Positions 24,061 through 38,939 of a stretch of 64,000 bases of DNA are shown here, piece after piece. The notes beneath the pieces are model-generated. The model made no database searches and was not told where the DNA came from. It worked only from the letters and a program-made list of their open reading frames with translations. The stretch's first letter is position 1. Each line of letters begins with the position of its first letter. Made by a program: the position numbers and the translations under genes. The DNA is from Delphinapterus leucas (lineage: Eukaryota > Chordata > Mammalia > Artiodactyla > Monodontidae). The stretch lies in contig NW_022098045.1 in NCBI RefSeq assembly GCF_002288925.2, positions 2,689,408 to 2,753,407 of the forward strand. Direction: 5' to 3'.

Positions 24061-25014
24061 TGTGTAGGAGAAGACCATGCAGAACTCTACAGGGGCTTGT
24101 TAATGGAGGGTCTTATACTCCCAAATTAGATTTAGTCTTTATTCTAAGAGCAATAGAAAAGCCATTGTAGAATTTTTTAGGGTGAGGAATAATATAATTG
24201 TTTTGTGATTTAGAAAGATCATTTCTAAAAAATAATCATTTCTGCCTGCAGTATAGAGGATGCAGTAGGGTGGAGCAAGATATGAAGCAAGAAACAAGAC
24301 TTTCTAGTAATCTAGGTGAGGGGTAATGGGTATGTGGACTGGTGAAATGTCAGTGGAATAGAAGCTTTGGTTATTGATAGGATTTGGGGGGTTAAGAGAA
24401 AGGGACAAGTCAGGGAGAGATTCTAGTGTTCTTTCTTGGGCAACTCAGTAGCTGGTGGTTTCTTTCAGAAACAAGGGAACAGGAGATCCAGTGTCAGGAG
24501 GGAGGTGATGCATTAGTTTGGGATTTACTTGGTTAGGGTGAACCATAAGTCATCCAAGTAGGTGTGTCCAAGAGACAATAGATACATAGTTCTTCAATTT
24601 AGGAGAGAGGTCTGGCTTCAAAATATAGGTTGGGAGTTATTACCAAATAGATGGTTACTTGGGTATGGGAAATTCTACTGAAAATAAAGACTTGAGAGAG
24701 AAATAGTAATATTTTCAAACACGGAAGAGAAAGGGGACTCTGCAAAATAAACCGAGCTAGAGTAAACAGTAGAACCAGAATTGTCTAACACTGGGGAAGC
24801 CGATGGAAGGGATTCTCAGCAACAGGGGAGCAGGCAGCAGGGTCAAGTGCTCCTGTGTAGGCACATGGAAAGAAAGAAGCGCTAGGTCTGTCTACACACC
24901 CACCCTACCTATTTTAATGTAAATATTCACAGACTCTAGAAGTATAAGTTTCTCAATTGCTGAGAACAGTTCACTTACCATCATGGAGGTGGTGAGGATC
25001 TTGAACGACTTTTT

Positions 25015-25302
25015 AAAAAATTATTTATTTATTTATGTTTGGCTGTGTTGGGTCTTCGTTTCTGTGCGAGGGCTTTCTCTAGCTGTGGCAAGTGGGGGCC
25101 ACTCTTCATTGTGGTGCCCGGGCCTCTCCCTGTCGCGGCCTCTCTTGTTGGGGAGCACAGGCTCCAGATGCGCAGGCTCAGTAGTTGTGGCTCAAGGGCC
25201 TAGTTGCTCCGCGGCATGTGGGATCTTCCCAGACCAGGGTTCGAACCCGTGTTCCCTGCATTGGCAGGCAGATTCTCAACCACTGCGCCACCAGGGAAGC
25301 CC
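25015..25302 (-). mobile_element. CHR-type SINE, duplicate in copy 2
   Basis: Same insertion as 9892-10179, including its target-site duplication, carried along by the 15-kb duplication. It is not an independent insertion. Confidence 0.85.
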
Positions 25303-25751
25303 CTTGAGTGACTTTTTGTTAGAGAAAGAAGTCAACAGCATTTGGACACAGACTGTCTTCATGAGTGAATATTAGGATTGGAAGGGCCATGGGAAGGTGT
25401 CAGATGTGGGCTGGCTGGACCCAAAGCACTGCAGAGTAAGGGGCTAGAGAGGTGAGGGGTGTTTCTAACCTCTGAACTCTCCTTGAAGCCAACTCAGAGG
25501 ACCCCTAAGGGAGACAAGGATGGATAGACTTCCGAGCTCATCTCCTGGGAGTGATCACGGGCAGGAGGTGAAGAGGAAATGCTGATGAATGAAATTAAGG
25601 TGGTGGGAGGATAACGTTCAGGAGGAGAAAGCAGAAATGATTGCAAGATACATCCTGACATTCTAGACTGGTTTATTTGTGGGCTCTTGTCATTATTAAT
25701 CCTTGGGAAGACAAGAAGAAAAGAAACACTGTTAACCCAATTTCTTTCCAG

Positions 25752-26059
25752 TAGTAAGCAGTACGAAAGGGAATCTAGAGTGTTTTAGTGTATCACAGTT
25801 TTGTTTACCTAATAATGTTTTGACTTGGCTCAAGCCAGAGTGTAAACAGCTTAAAGTTTTTCGACGTCTTCCAGAGAAGGAGGTAGACTCATCCCCTATT
25901 CAGGATATTATTTTAAAAAATTATGAGAAACAGAAAGCAACAAGAAAAGATCTAAGGACCTTAGAGACTAGGCTAGGCCTGCTGGATCTTGCTGTCAACA
26001 GCACATTTGTTATTTTCTTCTTAATTATACTTGTTATTATCTTTTGTTCAATTCTGTGA
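25752..26059 (+). CDS. Candidate terminal exon, second copy (hypothetical)
   Basis: Duplicate of 10629-10936 with the same acceptor, frame and stop. One base differs (A at 10879, C at 26002). It changes Arg to Ser in 'AVNRTF' just before the hydrophobic tail; the N-x-T sequence is kept. Only one copy could easily serve as the last exon of an upstream gene, so this one would be spare if the duplication is real. Confidence 0.2.
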
Positions 26060-26142
26060 ACACGTGTTGTGCAAAGCATCATATTAAGCCATCATACGGA
26101 GGAACAGAGATGAAAGACATGGTTTTCTCTTCTTCGAGAGCA

Positions 26143-26248
26143 GACAGTCCCATGAAAGCAGGGTCAGAGCCTATCATTTTTACCTTCGTATCTTCAGCAC
26201 CTCATACATAGAAGGTACTCACAAATATTTGCTTAATAATCATATGAG
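26143..26248 (+). repeat. L2 3' end, copy 2
   Basis: Duplicate of 11020-11125. Confidence 0.6.
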
Positions 26249-27812
26249 TGCTGCAATGAGGTAGGCATACAGCCAAGTAACTTTAATACAAATTCTTGTT
26301 TCCAGCTCTTTCAAAGCTGTTTGCAGTGTACTGTACATCATGTAGGGCCTCAACCAGTACCATTTTAACAAGCAAAATACATTTTAGTCCACAACCTGGA
26401 GCTGAGTTTGCTACTTTCGTCTTGTGGACGCTGTCATATTTACATGTTAAATGTGAAAGCTGCTACTTTGCAGGTGTCTCCATGCAATGTTTGATTTCAT
26501 GTCTGAAGTACTGAGCTCTTCCATGGGAATTAAAGACATTCTCACAATATAAGCATTTTGTGTATATTTGATACCGAAATACAAGAGTGTCGGTGGGGAG
26601 ACTTCACTGAACAATCAGTAGAAACTGAACACTTAAAACCAACAGCATGATATGACTGTGTGTGATGGCCCTTTGAAAGGTGATATTTATGAGCTGGTAT
26701 GCTTTATTTTTTATAAAAGGTCAAGTCTTTTAAATTATAGACTTCTGTAAAAAGATGGAGAATTGAAGTGATTTCAGGCAATCCAATTAGGATTAAAATC
26801 TCATTGACATAACTTCACATAATCCAATTAGGAATAAAATTTCCCTGTAAAAGAAAAATTCTTAGGCAAGAAAGATAATTTAACAAACATTTCTATTAGT
26901 GATTTTAGAATTTGAATCACATTAAGGCAATCTGCTATAGAAAAAAAGGAGCGAATGAAAATCACTCTGTACCTGTCCTGTGCCAGCCCTGCCTCTGTCC
27001 CCAACACCATGGTCTTTGGATGTCTCTGCTTCTATTTCCTCATCCATTAACTGAGGAAGTTATGTGAGAATGGTTGTCTACAACCACACGGATCCAAACT
27101 CCTCTTTATTATTAGATACTTTATACTACTCCCTGCTATTTAAAAATGAAATTCGGAAGCAATATAATCTCTTTGCAGTTATAATTCAGTGGAACTTGAT
27201 ATGGTATTCTCTCCATAATATAAGGCAGAAACAGAGGGAAAGCAATTTATAATTAAATAATATGTGTTTTACATAAATGTTCAGGTATAGATACACCAGA
27301 AGACATAATGGAGCAGACAGAAGCTTGTACCTATTTATAAGGAGTAAATTTACATTTGAGAGAAATAAGTAGTTTATAAGCCACTCCATACAAGAAGTGC
27401 ACAGAAATGAAAGCCCAGGAGTCTGGGAGTGGACACTAGGATAAAAAACAATGTCAGGATAAGTAAAAACAGACCAGGCTGATTTATAGATGATAAAAGG
27501 AGAGAAATGGAGAACATAAGGAAGTATGACACTTCTTTGACAGCTTTATTGGCTGTTTCTTTGTAAAAATGTTTATTTAATCCTGATGGTTTCACTGCTT
27601 AATTTGAAAAGAAAAAAATTGTTGACAGAGTGAGCAAATTAGTAAATCAGATACCACGGGTAGGTAAGAGGAATAGAGAGTGCTAAGGAATTGCTGTGTT
27701 TTATAGTGTAGTTAGAAGACTTCTCTGAAAAGGGACGTTTGCATGGAGAACAGAAGAAAACAAGAAAGATCATGCAAAGCAGAGGAAGAATCTGGGTGGG
27801 GGGCACTTAGAA

Positions 27813-28523
27813 TGTTCCAGCAGCTGCAGGGAGGCCAGGGCAAGAAGGCAGAACACCAGGGCAAAGCACAGAAATGGCAGAGGATGAAGTCAGAGAGTGG
27901 GAGGAGGAGATAACATGGGGACTTGAAAGCCACTGAGGGACTTCTGACTTTCATCTTAGTGAGATGGAGATACTGAGCCCAGCAGTAATATGTTGAGGCT
28001 TGTACTTTAACAAAAGACTTTTGTTTCTTTTATTCATTCAGAATGAACATTTTTCAACTGAAAATAGAGTGTAGGGGCAGAAGGGAAGAGATAGATAAAC
28101 CAACTAGACCAATAGGAGGATACAGCCATACTTCAGGTGAGAGATGATGGTGCTCTGGACTTCAGTGACAGCAGAAGAAGAATTAAGAAGTAGATGAATT
28201 TTAGATATATGTTAAATAGAGAGCAGACAGGAGCTGTTGATGGTTTGAATGTAGGTGTAGGATAAGGGAAGCAGAGGTGACTAAAATCAAGTTTTAACTT
28301 GAGCAACTTGGAGAATGGTCTAGCTGTTTACCGACAGGGGAACACTTAAGGAGAATCAGGGCTTTGTGTAGGAGAGAGAATGGAAGTTTCATTTTGGATA
28401 TGCCTTTTTGAGACGCTCTTTAGATATGCAAATGGTGACTGCAAAGAAGCAATTGGATAAATGTGTAGGGAATATAGAAAGAGGTCTGGCTTAGAGATAG
28501 AAATTTTCCATGTTGGTGGATGT
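27813..28523 (+). repeat. Family X repeat, middle segment, copy 2
   Basis: Duplicate of 12690-13400. Confidence 0.55.
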
Positions 28524-31500
28524 GGTGGTGGTGTTTCTGGATTCAAAATTTGAAGTACCGCTCCTGACAAATTTTGTCTAATGTTTAAAATACAAGAAAA
28601 AATGACAAATTTCCAGTTTCCACTAGCTTTGTGGTACTTAAACATCTCATGTAATGCTCTGTCTTTTGAAGGACATTTTTACTCTCTCGGAATCCTACAG
28701 ATCAAATATTATATTCACATATTACTAAGGAGTATGTTCATCATTTGATGATAAAATTTTGTTTAAATAAACCTTATTTTACATAAACAAATCATTTGTT
28801 AAGGCTTGAAAATCTTTGGACTGTACAGAGCTGTTTTCACATATGTACCTGGAGTGCGACCACTTTCTGACACATTCTCATGCAGACAATTTTCTATATC
28901 TTGCAATTTTTGAGTTGTAAAAATATACCTAGAATAACAGGCAAAGCTTTATGAGATAAGAAGTGGTCATTAGCTCAATTCTATGTCTACTGCATTTAAG
29001 ATTAGGACCCATAGCAAAATTAGTAGCATACGTTTAAATTCTGGGTTCCCAACCTGCCCGTAATAAGAGTCATCTCTTATCCACTATCACTGAAACACTT
29101 TTTTATTTTCAAGCCTGTGTAAAGAATATGAATCTTACCCTACAAACTAAGTATATGGGAAAATTCACATTCATTAAAAAAATATATTAAATTTGAGCTT
29201 ACTTCATATTCCTCCAGAGTCATGAGAGATTTAATTTCACTAAATCATTAATGGGATTCCTTGGTTTCTACCACCCCGCCTCCCAGATACTTCTAAGATC
29301 CCAGGAGACATATGAAAAAGAAAACATTTGGAGAATGTTCCTCTGGTCTTGAAATCATGAGAGACCAATTTTACAAGCCCACATGGTTTGTTGAAGTGCA
29401 GAGGAGCATGCTCAGAGCACAGAAGTCTTTGCCAAGTTGGAAACTCCAGATCCCAGGTCTAACTTTCCTAGGTATAAAATCAACCATTTCCCCAGAGTCC
29501 TGTCACCTCTCTGGGGATCTGAGGGAAGTTCAGTGTTCTCCTTCTAGTGGAAACTCAAATCTTACTGTCTTTTCTAGTCTAAGATAATGTACCTTCTCTC
29601 CCCTTCTCAGGTCTCTTTCTCCTCAAAGACACTCTCTTCCTTCTCATCCCCCAGCAGGATTGCTGGAATAACCTTCTTAATTAGGCTTCTTTAGGCTTTT
29701 CCAAAAGAAGAAAATGTTAGTTTTTAGACTTCTTCTGCTTTAGAACAAATAAAGTTGGAGCTTCCCTGAGCCAAGAGAGTACAAAAAGCACAGGGAGCAT
29801 AAAATATAGACTAATAATCCCATAAAGTATCCCACCACACTTCGAAAGTCCATCACCATGCTGATATGAACCTTGGCCCTGACTATCTACTATTCAGTTA
29901 GTTGTGTGCTGAGGGAGAGTAATAAATAGAGCACACTCTGAAACCCTCAGGTATTTTTAGCCTTCTCAGTTACTCACTTCATTAGTGCAATACCTTATCT
30001 AGTTAGAGCTTTGCCATTAAAACTCACTGTGGCATCCAGTTGCACATGGCAGGGCTAACAATGCACTCTCTCACTTGTGCCTGGAGGAAAACAACAGCAA
30101 ACTCCCCAGGCCTGTTCTTGCATGACTGCAGCCAGTATAGCTTACTTTCCTAATGCCCTACTGACCTACTAACATTCCTCAGGTTCTGAGTCCTGTCATA
30201 AGATCACCTAAATAACAGCTCCACAGGAGGTTAAGCCCCAAAGGAGGAGACGCATTTCTGCTTCACTCAGTTTTACTGTGATCTCCATGTAATGGTACTC
30301 TGAATGACGACAAAGGTAGTTCTGGGGAAGGAAAACCTCCTAATTCATGGGGCTCACAACATAAGCCTTATAACAAAGGGAACAATTCTTTTTGACTTTG
30401 TGAATAGACCCGAACAGCTCCTTGGCTTTTGAGTTTCTTGGACTCTACTCATTTCTGAGCCCCATGACCTGCCTTGAGGACAGCCCTGTCAGCTCACCCT
30501 TTGTGTCCTCTTCCCATAGCCTTGGCAAGGAACAAGGCTATAAATCCAACTTTATTGACTTAATTTCACATCTACTTTCCCAAAGAAATTTCTGGAAATA
30601 AGAAGGAATTTGTTGGTTCCATTTTTACACTAGTAAATTTGATTTCTATTGAGCCCATTCTTACATGATAACATCATAATAACTGATACAAGCAACTTCT
30701 TCATTAAGAATATGACAGAGTAGAAGAGAGAAAATGATGCTTGACACTCCAAGAATCCAACCTCAACAAGGGAGGTGCACAGCAGTTGAGGGTCCTGTTT
30801 CTTAACAAGGTCTATTATTGGGTTAAATCTGAAATAACCCTGCCATTTGGTGTCATTTGGTGATTAAATGACTAGAGTCATTCACCAAACGTTTACTCTG
30901 TCCTGTGACAGACCAGTATAGTTTACACGTATCCATTATTGAAACAGTCCAATTTTTGAGCTTCCTGTTTGTTAAAACAAAAATTCAAAAGCAAAACAAA
31001 TCCAGACATGTTTTTAAAAAAATGAACTTCAATGTTTCTGAATGTACAATACCTGAAAACAGGGATCAGGTAGCTATTTTTAAAATGTCAGAAATTGATT
31101 TCCTGAACTTCCAGGGTAAAAGCAGAATGTTTGCCTTTGGCATACTCATTCACTGTCCTAAGTCGTATACCCTTTAGATAGTTAACCTCGCTCTGGGAAT
31201 TGTTTATTCTTTCTCCTTGTGGTAGCTCAGCTACTTAGAAAATAGTCCAAAGGATAAAGATCTATCAACATGAGGCAGCCTAGAAGGGCTATACCAGTTC
31301 CACACCTCCACATGGAATCTGCTGAGGCCTCTGTTACATCTGTTCTACTATCGAGTTCAGGTTCAAGTTTTCCTCATCCAACCCCACTTTCCTTGCTCTC
31401 TGCTGGGTCTTGTTCCCAAAGGCATTATCCAATAAGCCACAGGTGTGCAAATTAGCATCTCAGACGCTGTCTCCTAGGGAGGTCCGCCTGTGACAGGCCC

Positions 31501-32041
31501 CTAACCCACACCATACTCCCAAATCAGCTCTAGGTCAATTAAGATAAAGGCACAGAGAGATGAAATAATTTGCACAAGTTCACATATCTTAAAGCGACAG
31601 AGCTGGGATTTAAACATGGGCAATCTCGCTCTAGAGTCTCTGCTCTTACCACTAATGGCAAAGAAAATAAACCAACTAGAACTGCATGGAATATCACAAA
31701 TGAATCACACAAACACATTGTGGAGCAAAAAAATCAAGGCACAAAAACGCAGAGTATGAAACTATTTATATGAAGTACAAAACCAGGCAACAGGAGCTGT
31801 ATTGTATAGGAATGCATGCATAATGAAAGGCAAGGCAAAGATTACTGAAAAGAACCAGGAAGTGGTTACCTGAGAGGAAGAGGAAAGGGTTGGAATTGGG
31901 AAGGCTGTTCTAGGGGTGCTGGGAATGTATTATTTCCTGATCTGGGTGGTGGTTACTCATGTGTTCACTTTATAATAATGTTTTAAACTATAGCTTTGTA
32001 TTCTTATTCACTTAATCTCATGTTTTTAAAAAATAGAGGGG

Positions 32042-32241
32042 GACTTCCCTGGTGGTCCAGTGGGTAAGACTCCACACTCCCAATGCAGGGGGCCCAGGTT
32101 CGATCCCTGGTCAGGGAACTAGATCCCGCATGCATGCCGCAACTAAGGAGCCCACATGTCACAACGCAAAGATCCCGTGTGCCACAACTAAGGCCCAGTG
32201 CAGCCTAAATAAATAAGTAAATGTGATGCATATATTATCTC
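32042..32241 (+). mobile_element. CHR/cetartiodactyl SINE, copy 2
   Basis: Duplicate of 16919-17118. Confidence 0.8.
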
Positions 32242-35200
32242 TTTTAAAAAAAAAGAGGGAATAAAGAAAACCATATTGAAACAGAGGAGGTGACTGCAGG
32301 GGAGTACCCTTGAAGGGTCAGCCAAGGGTCAGGGTCACAGAATTCTGTGTGTGTTAATGTGCTTTTCAGCCACTAACCAAGAAATTTTGCAAAAGCCTCC
32401 CCAAATTGTCTGATTTTGAACACGGAGCTCTGGAATTCTGGTGGTCCAGACTCTGTGTTGGTGTTGATTCTGATCTCTCTATAAAGCCATGGACAGCTGA
32501 ACTATCCACCTCCTTCTGAGCTTTGAGGCCTGTGTTTTAATCTGCCTGGACAGCTTTCTCTCCTTCATGCCTTTAAGTGCCTCAGAATCAACGCATTTGA
32601 AACAAAACTCATCAGTAACAGAATGAGCCTTTAAAATTCTTTTTCCTCTTGGGACTGAGTTCATACAGGCTAGATGACAAAGGGACACAGCCTAGAAGAT
32701 TGTTAATCTGAGTGGTGCAAAAGATTAGATTATCCTGCATGTAGCATAGCTCTCGGTCTTCTTCCCTCTGTGATTCATCCGGGGAACAGCTGGAAATGAA
32801 GGACTGATAATGAGCTCAGCAGGGAGGGAACCTGAGAAAGGGGTGTAAAAGGACAAAGGGGCTTTGGGATAGGAGGAAGGGCTATGAGGTTCCTCAACTG
32901 ACTTTAACTAGGTGCATCAGTTCAACTAGGTGAACTGAAGGTCAACAATTGTGACGTTGCTACAGTAAGAGAAATGTGTGTAAGAGAAATCTGCATACGA
33001 GGAGGTTGCATACGAGGTACTGTTCATCATGCGTCTTGGGGTATGTTTCCAAAGGTCTGAAGTTTACATTAAATTTATAGGAACAAGTGTAATTGAATTA
33101 AAAGAGAGAAATCTACGTGTTAGAATAAGGCTGTGGAGTCAGATGGCGGTCCTAAGAGTGCCTGCTATGCTTAACCTTTAGCTATAATCTCTTTCTCACA
33201 TGCACTGACTCAGTATGTGCTGCTTCATGTTCTGTAGCTACTTGTCAGGCTTATGAATCAAGACACTGAAACATTAGCCAAATGAAGCGTTGCGCAATTC
33301 AGCCTGTTCACTCATAGCACATATAATGTTGATTATAATCATCTGTAGCCTCAGATCTGGCAGGCTTGAGTCCACTAAGGGAAGCAGAAACAAAGCAAGA
33401 GATGACAGAATCTGACCTTGGCTGCAAAGGGCAACAGGATGCCGGCAGACTCAAGGTCTTGCTCTTTTCCCCCTTTTATTGAAAAGACAGGTCCGTAACA
33501 AATTTATGCAAATGCTACATGGAAAAAAATTTCTCGAAGGCAATTTCTTCATGCCAAACATTTTCTGGTTTTCTTTGCCCTAGACTATGGATGATATTAG
33601 CTTACTTTAGAGTCTAGTTCTTCTAACTTTCCTCCAAGCTAGGGCCAAGGAGTGTTTGTGTCACAAAAAGGGCCAAGGCCCTACAGGTAGGGCTGGGAAT
33701 GAGAGAGGCCCTGGGGCAGGGTGAGAATACCAGGAGGTTTCACTGATTCTTTCTCAACCACCCCTTCCCATCTCACGAGGGGCTAGGGTTCAGTAAAAGG
33801 ATAGTAATTATCATCTAAACCTGGGACCAGAGGTGCCTGGCACTCGAGGATGAAACCACATCACTTTATTCAAGATCCAACTCAAGAAAACTCTCTCCTC
33901 ATGACTAATAGAATCTGAACACCTGACTCCTTAAAGTGAAAATGCAGTGGCATTAATACATCAAAAGGAAGTTACATTAAAATAAAACAAATATCTAAAA
34001 AAAGTAAGTATTCTACAACAGGAGAATTCTAGTCCCTGGGTCCTATCGGAGCCCATTGTTAGTCAGCGTGTTTCCAAGTGTCACTTAGTTCCAACTGTCA
34101 TACTGTATGAACATCCTGCCCCTCGGGAACTCTGGCCTCCACCTGCACTCTTCTCTACTGGGTGGTTCCATTTTTTCCCTTAGCTTTCAGTTTTCTAGCT
34201 TTACCCATCCAGGCATCTCTTGTGGCAGAGGATGCTTGTCCCAGGAGTTTGTCTTCATGGATTAATGGGTGAAGGTGGTTCTTTTGACAACAACCAAGGG
34301 TCTAGAAATGAAGTGTTAAAAGATCAAGAATTCATTGCTCATGGACATCCCTTCCCAGATGTCCTGGACTGGTGAAGCATTCTGTGTGCCCAAACTACTG
34401 TGTGTAGATTCCAGGTAGGTATTCTCAGTGACCAGCTCCGCGTCCATTTCTATTGCCCCCACCCCATTTCTACTGAAAATACTGTTTCATGCAATGACCA
34501 AAAAAAGTCGGCCTGCCCTGGGGTAAGGTGTGTTAAGTTATCCTAAGTGAAGGTGGAGAGAGATAGCATTTACAAGTGGAAGGGATCTAAAAAAATAACC
34601 TACCCCAACTCTCTCAATTTTCTGATGAGCAAAGAGAGGTTTGAAGAGGTTACTCATTCAAAGTTACTTGGTGGTAGTCAAGTCCCTGATTTCCCCTTCT
34701 GGGCACTGTTACTTGTACCATGATGTCTACTATGTTATCATTATTACAAGGGCCACAGCAAAGTGCATTCAATCCAACCAATGGTTATTGACTCCCCACC
34801 ACGTACAGCTACAGCTCACTATATGTTAGTCACAGACCTAGGAGTTGGATGCACCCACAAAGACCCTGCTCTACTGGAGCTCACATTTAACTGGAGAATA
34901 GATTGCAAGAAAAACACTATTTGTGTTATGATTATGATCTTTAGTTGTTACACTGCACAATGAGATAATTTTAACTGGAAATGGCTGGCCTTAAAGTTGC
35001 TCTACAAAGGTTTGAACATGTGTGTCTTCCATGACATTCCCAATTTATAACATTCCAGCTGTCTGAATGTTTGCCTAGTGTTGGCTATCCTGTTCTCTGG
35101 TTCTGAGGTTGTAGTCACAACAATTGTAGCACGAGGTGGGTGGGCTACTTAGAAGGCAGGCTAGAAAGGCAGTCATTGGAGGAACGGCTACAAAAAGCCA

Positions 35201-37779
35201 AAGCGGAAGTTTACCCAAACCAACTGGGAAATTTTTTAACATTAATTACTATTTTTTTTCCTTGCTGAGGAGTTATATTAACTCAGAGTTTCCTCTGAAT
35301 ATTTCTGTAAAAAATTCCTCTTTGATGAAATGAATTACCTCATGAAATCTAAATGAAGAAGTTGGGAGAGCAGGAAGGAGACTCCAGCAATGTGGCCACT
35401 AGGAGGTGGGCTTTCTGTGGAGAAGCCTCTCCCTGACCTGCCTGAAAAAGTCCTCAAATCCTCCACCTCCTTTGCTTTTGATTCCAATCTTTTTTTTCTT
35501 TTCTTTTTTTCTTAACCAAAATTCTGCTGACTGGATTGCAGATTAGGACAATGGCATTCTAGATTTTTAAAGGAAATGTTACCTATGTCCCTTTGTATAG
35601 ACCAAATTGTTTGAATTCTCCTATTGTGTCTGTAAAAGCAACTTGGTAATTTAGACAAAAATAATTTCTCAAAGTGAGGTTATACCTGTATTCAATATAT
35701 GTCATGCTAGGTATTGTTTCCTCAAGAGCCAAGACCCAGCCCTTGCCCTAGAATAGTTTACAGTCCAGATGGGGAGACACCATAAGATGGGCAACTTCTG
35801 GTCAACTATTCTAAATTTAGCAGCAGTTCAGACTCAACACCAGATCGTGGCTATCTGGGATTTCATGTGAAGTCATAATCAGAATCCCATTCATGTGAAA
35901 TAGAATTCCCTCATTAAAACAATGCATATTGAGCACTACTATGTTTCAGGTACTAATATTGACAATTATTAATACAGACAATTACGATTCCCCTGTAAAC
36001 AAAACAGATCTAATTCCTCACTCTCGTGAGAATTTATATTTTAGCTGAAGCTTGGTTAGTTACTTTGATAGACCCCACGAGAGCTCATTTCCCATGATGC
36101 TCCACAGCACTCAGACAGGCCACGTGTCTGCAGCAAAAGGGGTGAGTCACCAGAACTGTGAGGAAAACCCAGGCTGAGGAAGTAAGGTCTGTGGTAGGAG
36201 AGTACGTGTGACTTCCTCCTGCAATTTAAAACTCTTGTCTTAAGCGTTTCTATTGAAATTTTCTAAGCAAGGTAATCATCCACAGACTATGACACCTTCC
36301 CTTTATGAAAATTGCTGGGTAAAGAATGGATCACCCTGGTATTGGCTATGTGATAGGCCCTGAGGGAGGGAATGGAGAGCAGGCAGTCTGCTGAAACTGG
36401 GCCTGGAGCACTGGGCCCACCTCTTGAGCTGTGCCTTAGCAGCTTTGCAAAAGACAATCAAGAGCTCAGAGCCTCAGTTTCCAATGATCTAAATGCAAAC
36501 AATTTGCAAACTATAAATTGTTATACTCCTATGAGTGATTATACATATGCATACCGATGTCTACGTTATTGAACTTTGAGACTGTAGTAGAGCAAATGTT
36601 ACAAAGAGGGTGAAAATTCAAATACACATTGAGAATCTGCATTGGGCTAGGTAACGTGCTGGGGTTTTTTAATGTGGTTCTAATTACTTACCTTTCATAC
36701 CACTCTTGTAAGGAGAGATTATTAGTTTATTTTATAGCTAAAGTAACTAGGATTCAGAGAGTTACCTAGAGTCCCACAGACAATGAGCAGAGGGTTGGGA
36801 TTCTAATTCTGAACAATTGGACTTTATACTTGTGCTTTAACTAGGCTAAGTGGCTGCTCATACACAATAAATAATTCTATCATGGAATCTCCTAGATAAG
36901 TGTTTCACTAAAATGCAATTTTCCTGAATGGAGAAATGATAGAACTTTTTAGTCAAAGGAGCCTTTTTGAAACTACAAAAATATACAAGGATCACATCCT
37001 TTTTTTTTAAACATTCTTCTGATGGACATTTACCATCATCGTTTCTGAAAGTGGGAAATTACAGTAGAAAATTACAGTGCAGGATTAAGGGGTTAATTCA
37101 AAATACTACATTTATTTAGATTATAGTTTAGCAAAAATTCTCACAATTATTCACTTAAGAAGATTAATAGGATCTCTGACAACTTTCATAATAATAACTA
37201 CCACATAATGGTATTTGTTGTATGTTCTGATGTTAGCATAAGGCTTTACGTTGATCTCAATTTTCCCAGCTCCCCTCTGAATCTGAAGTGTCACTATTTC
37301 TCCATTTTATAGATAAGAAAAAGGAGACAGAGAAACACAGAGGTGGGTTTCCAGCCCAGGGAAGTCTACCTCAAATTCTGGGTTGACAGCAGACAGCAAA
37401 AGAGGGAAAAAAAAAAATAGAAAGATTAGGCAAGATTTCTAGGGATTAGGTCCACTCTGACGAAGGTCTGGCCTTTCTGATTTATACCATTGCTTAAGTT
37501 AGTCCAAAATGTGCATCCTCATGTTTAGGCAAATAACATGACACCACTAACAAATATAAGAACATTCTGTTTTCTTGCCAGGATGCTGAACGGGGTTTGT
37601 GTAATTATGAAAACGGAAATGAATGTTGACTAGGTTTGAGGAACAAGGCTGCCCAAGCTATCAACAACTCTTGAATTCCAGCTGTGATCAGTGTCTTGAC
37701 AAGTATCCTTTGCTTAGTCTCGGATGACACGGCAGAGTTGTAAAAAATTGAAAGTTTAAAGTGTTTTTAGTAAAAGAAC

Positions 37780-37855
37780 CTTTTCTTTCTTCCTTCCTTC
37801 TTTTCTTTCTTTCTTTCTTTCTTTCTTTCCTTTTCTTTCTTTCTTTCTTTCCTTC
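37780..37855. repeat. (CTTT)n microsatellite, copy 2
   Basis: Same unit counts and interruptions as 22656-22731, with no length change. Confidence 0.95.
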
Positions 37856-38939
37856 TGAAGGGAAATAATATGTAAGACTACGTATATCAGATTATTCTTT
37901 GGACTAAATTTTAAAATTTCCGTCTGGTAATTTAGTTTCATTTATTTATAGTAAGAATGAATGCTTCTAATGATTTAGCATTAATTGTGCACTAAATTCT
38001 ATTTGAGGACTTTACTTAACTCCTTGCTAACTTAATTCTTTACCATACTTTGAAGTAGGGAATACTGGCATCACATTTTAGACTGCATAAGATATGGAAA
38101 GGGTGAGGTGTGTTCCAAGTCCACACTGATGATCATCTTTGGAAATGTGTCTTCAACCCAGTGTTATCTGACTTCAGACCTGTGTTTCTAAGCACTGTCT
38201 CTGCGTTTTAATCAGCTCTTCCATTACTTCATGGAGACAGGTTTCCAGCCACACTGTTACATGTGGAGATCAAGCCCCGTAGTAATAATAATGACAACAC
38301 TTTCGTAGCACCTGTGTTAACACACCATATCCTCACCACACTGTTAGGTAGGTACTCTTTTACCTCAACTTTATGGATTAGCAACTAAATACAGAGAGGT
38401 TAAGTAACTTGCCCAAGATCACATATAGTAGTTAGTAGAACTGGGGTTCAAATCTCAGGCATCCTGCCTCCAAGCCATATATTCTTATCCACAATTCTAT
38501 TCTGTCTCTCCAAGTTGTTAGTTTAATTAGTGTGAACTAAATATGTGTGCAGCTCTTAAAAATTATTCTGCATAATTAAAAAATTGATACACATATGCAT
38601 TTCAGTACTTTATCAGTTCTCCAACTTTCACAATTGTCCCCTATGTCTTAATCACATAAAGAAGATTTTCCAAGCACTGATGAAACCCCTAATTCAATGA
38701 AATTTACTAGTTATAAACCTTTTCTTCCTGGAATTTAATTTGCATATGCCTACTGTTTCCTTAAAGCATTAAGAATGTGCGTAAATAGCATCTTGGAAAA
38801 GCAGGGTATGTGGCATGAGTCTTGAGCTTGATAAGGGAGGGCAAGGGAAGGATTAAATCACCCGGTCCTGTGAGAAAAGAGCTCTGGTCCTGTCCTTCCT
38901 TTTCCCATATCAGAGATCCTAGCATTTCTAAGAGAAGGT

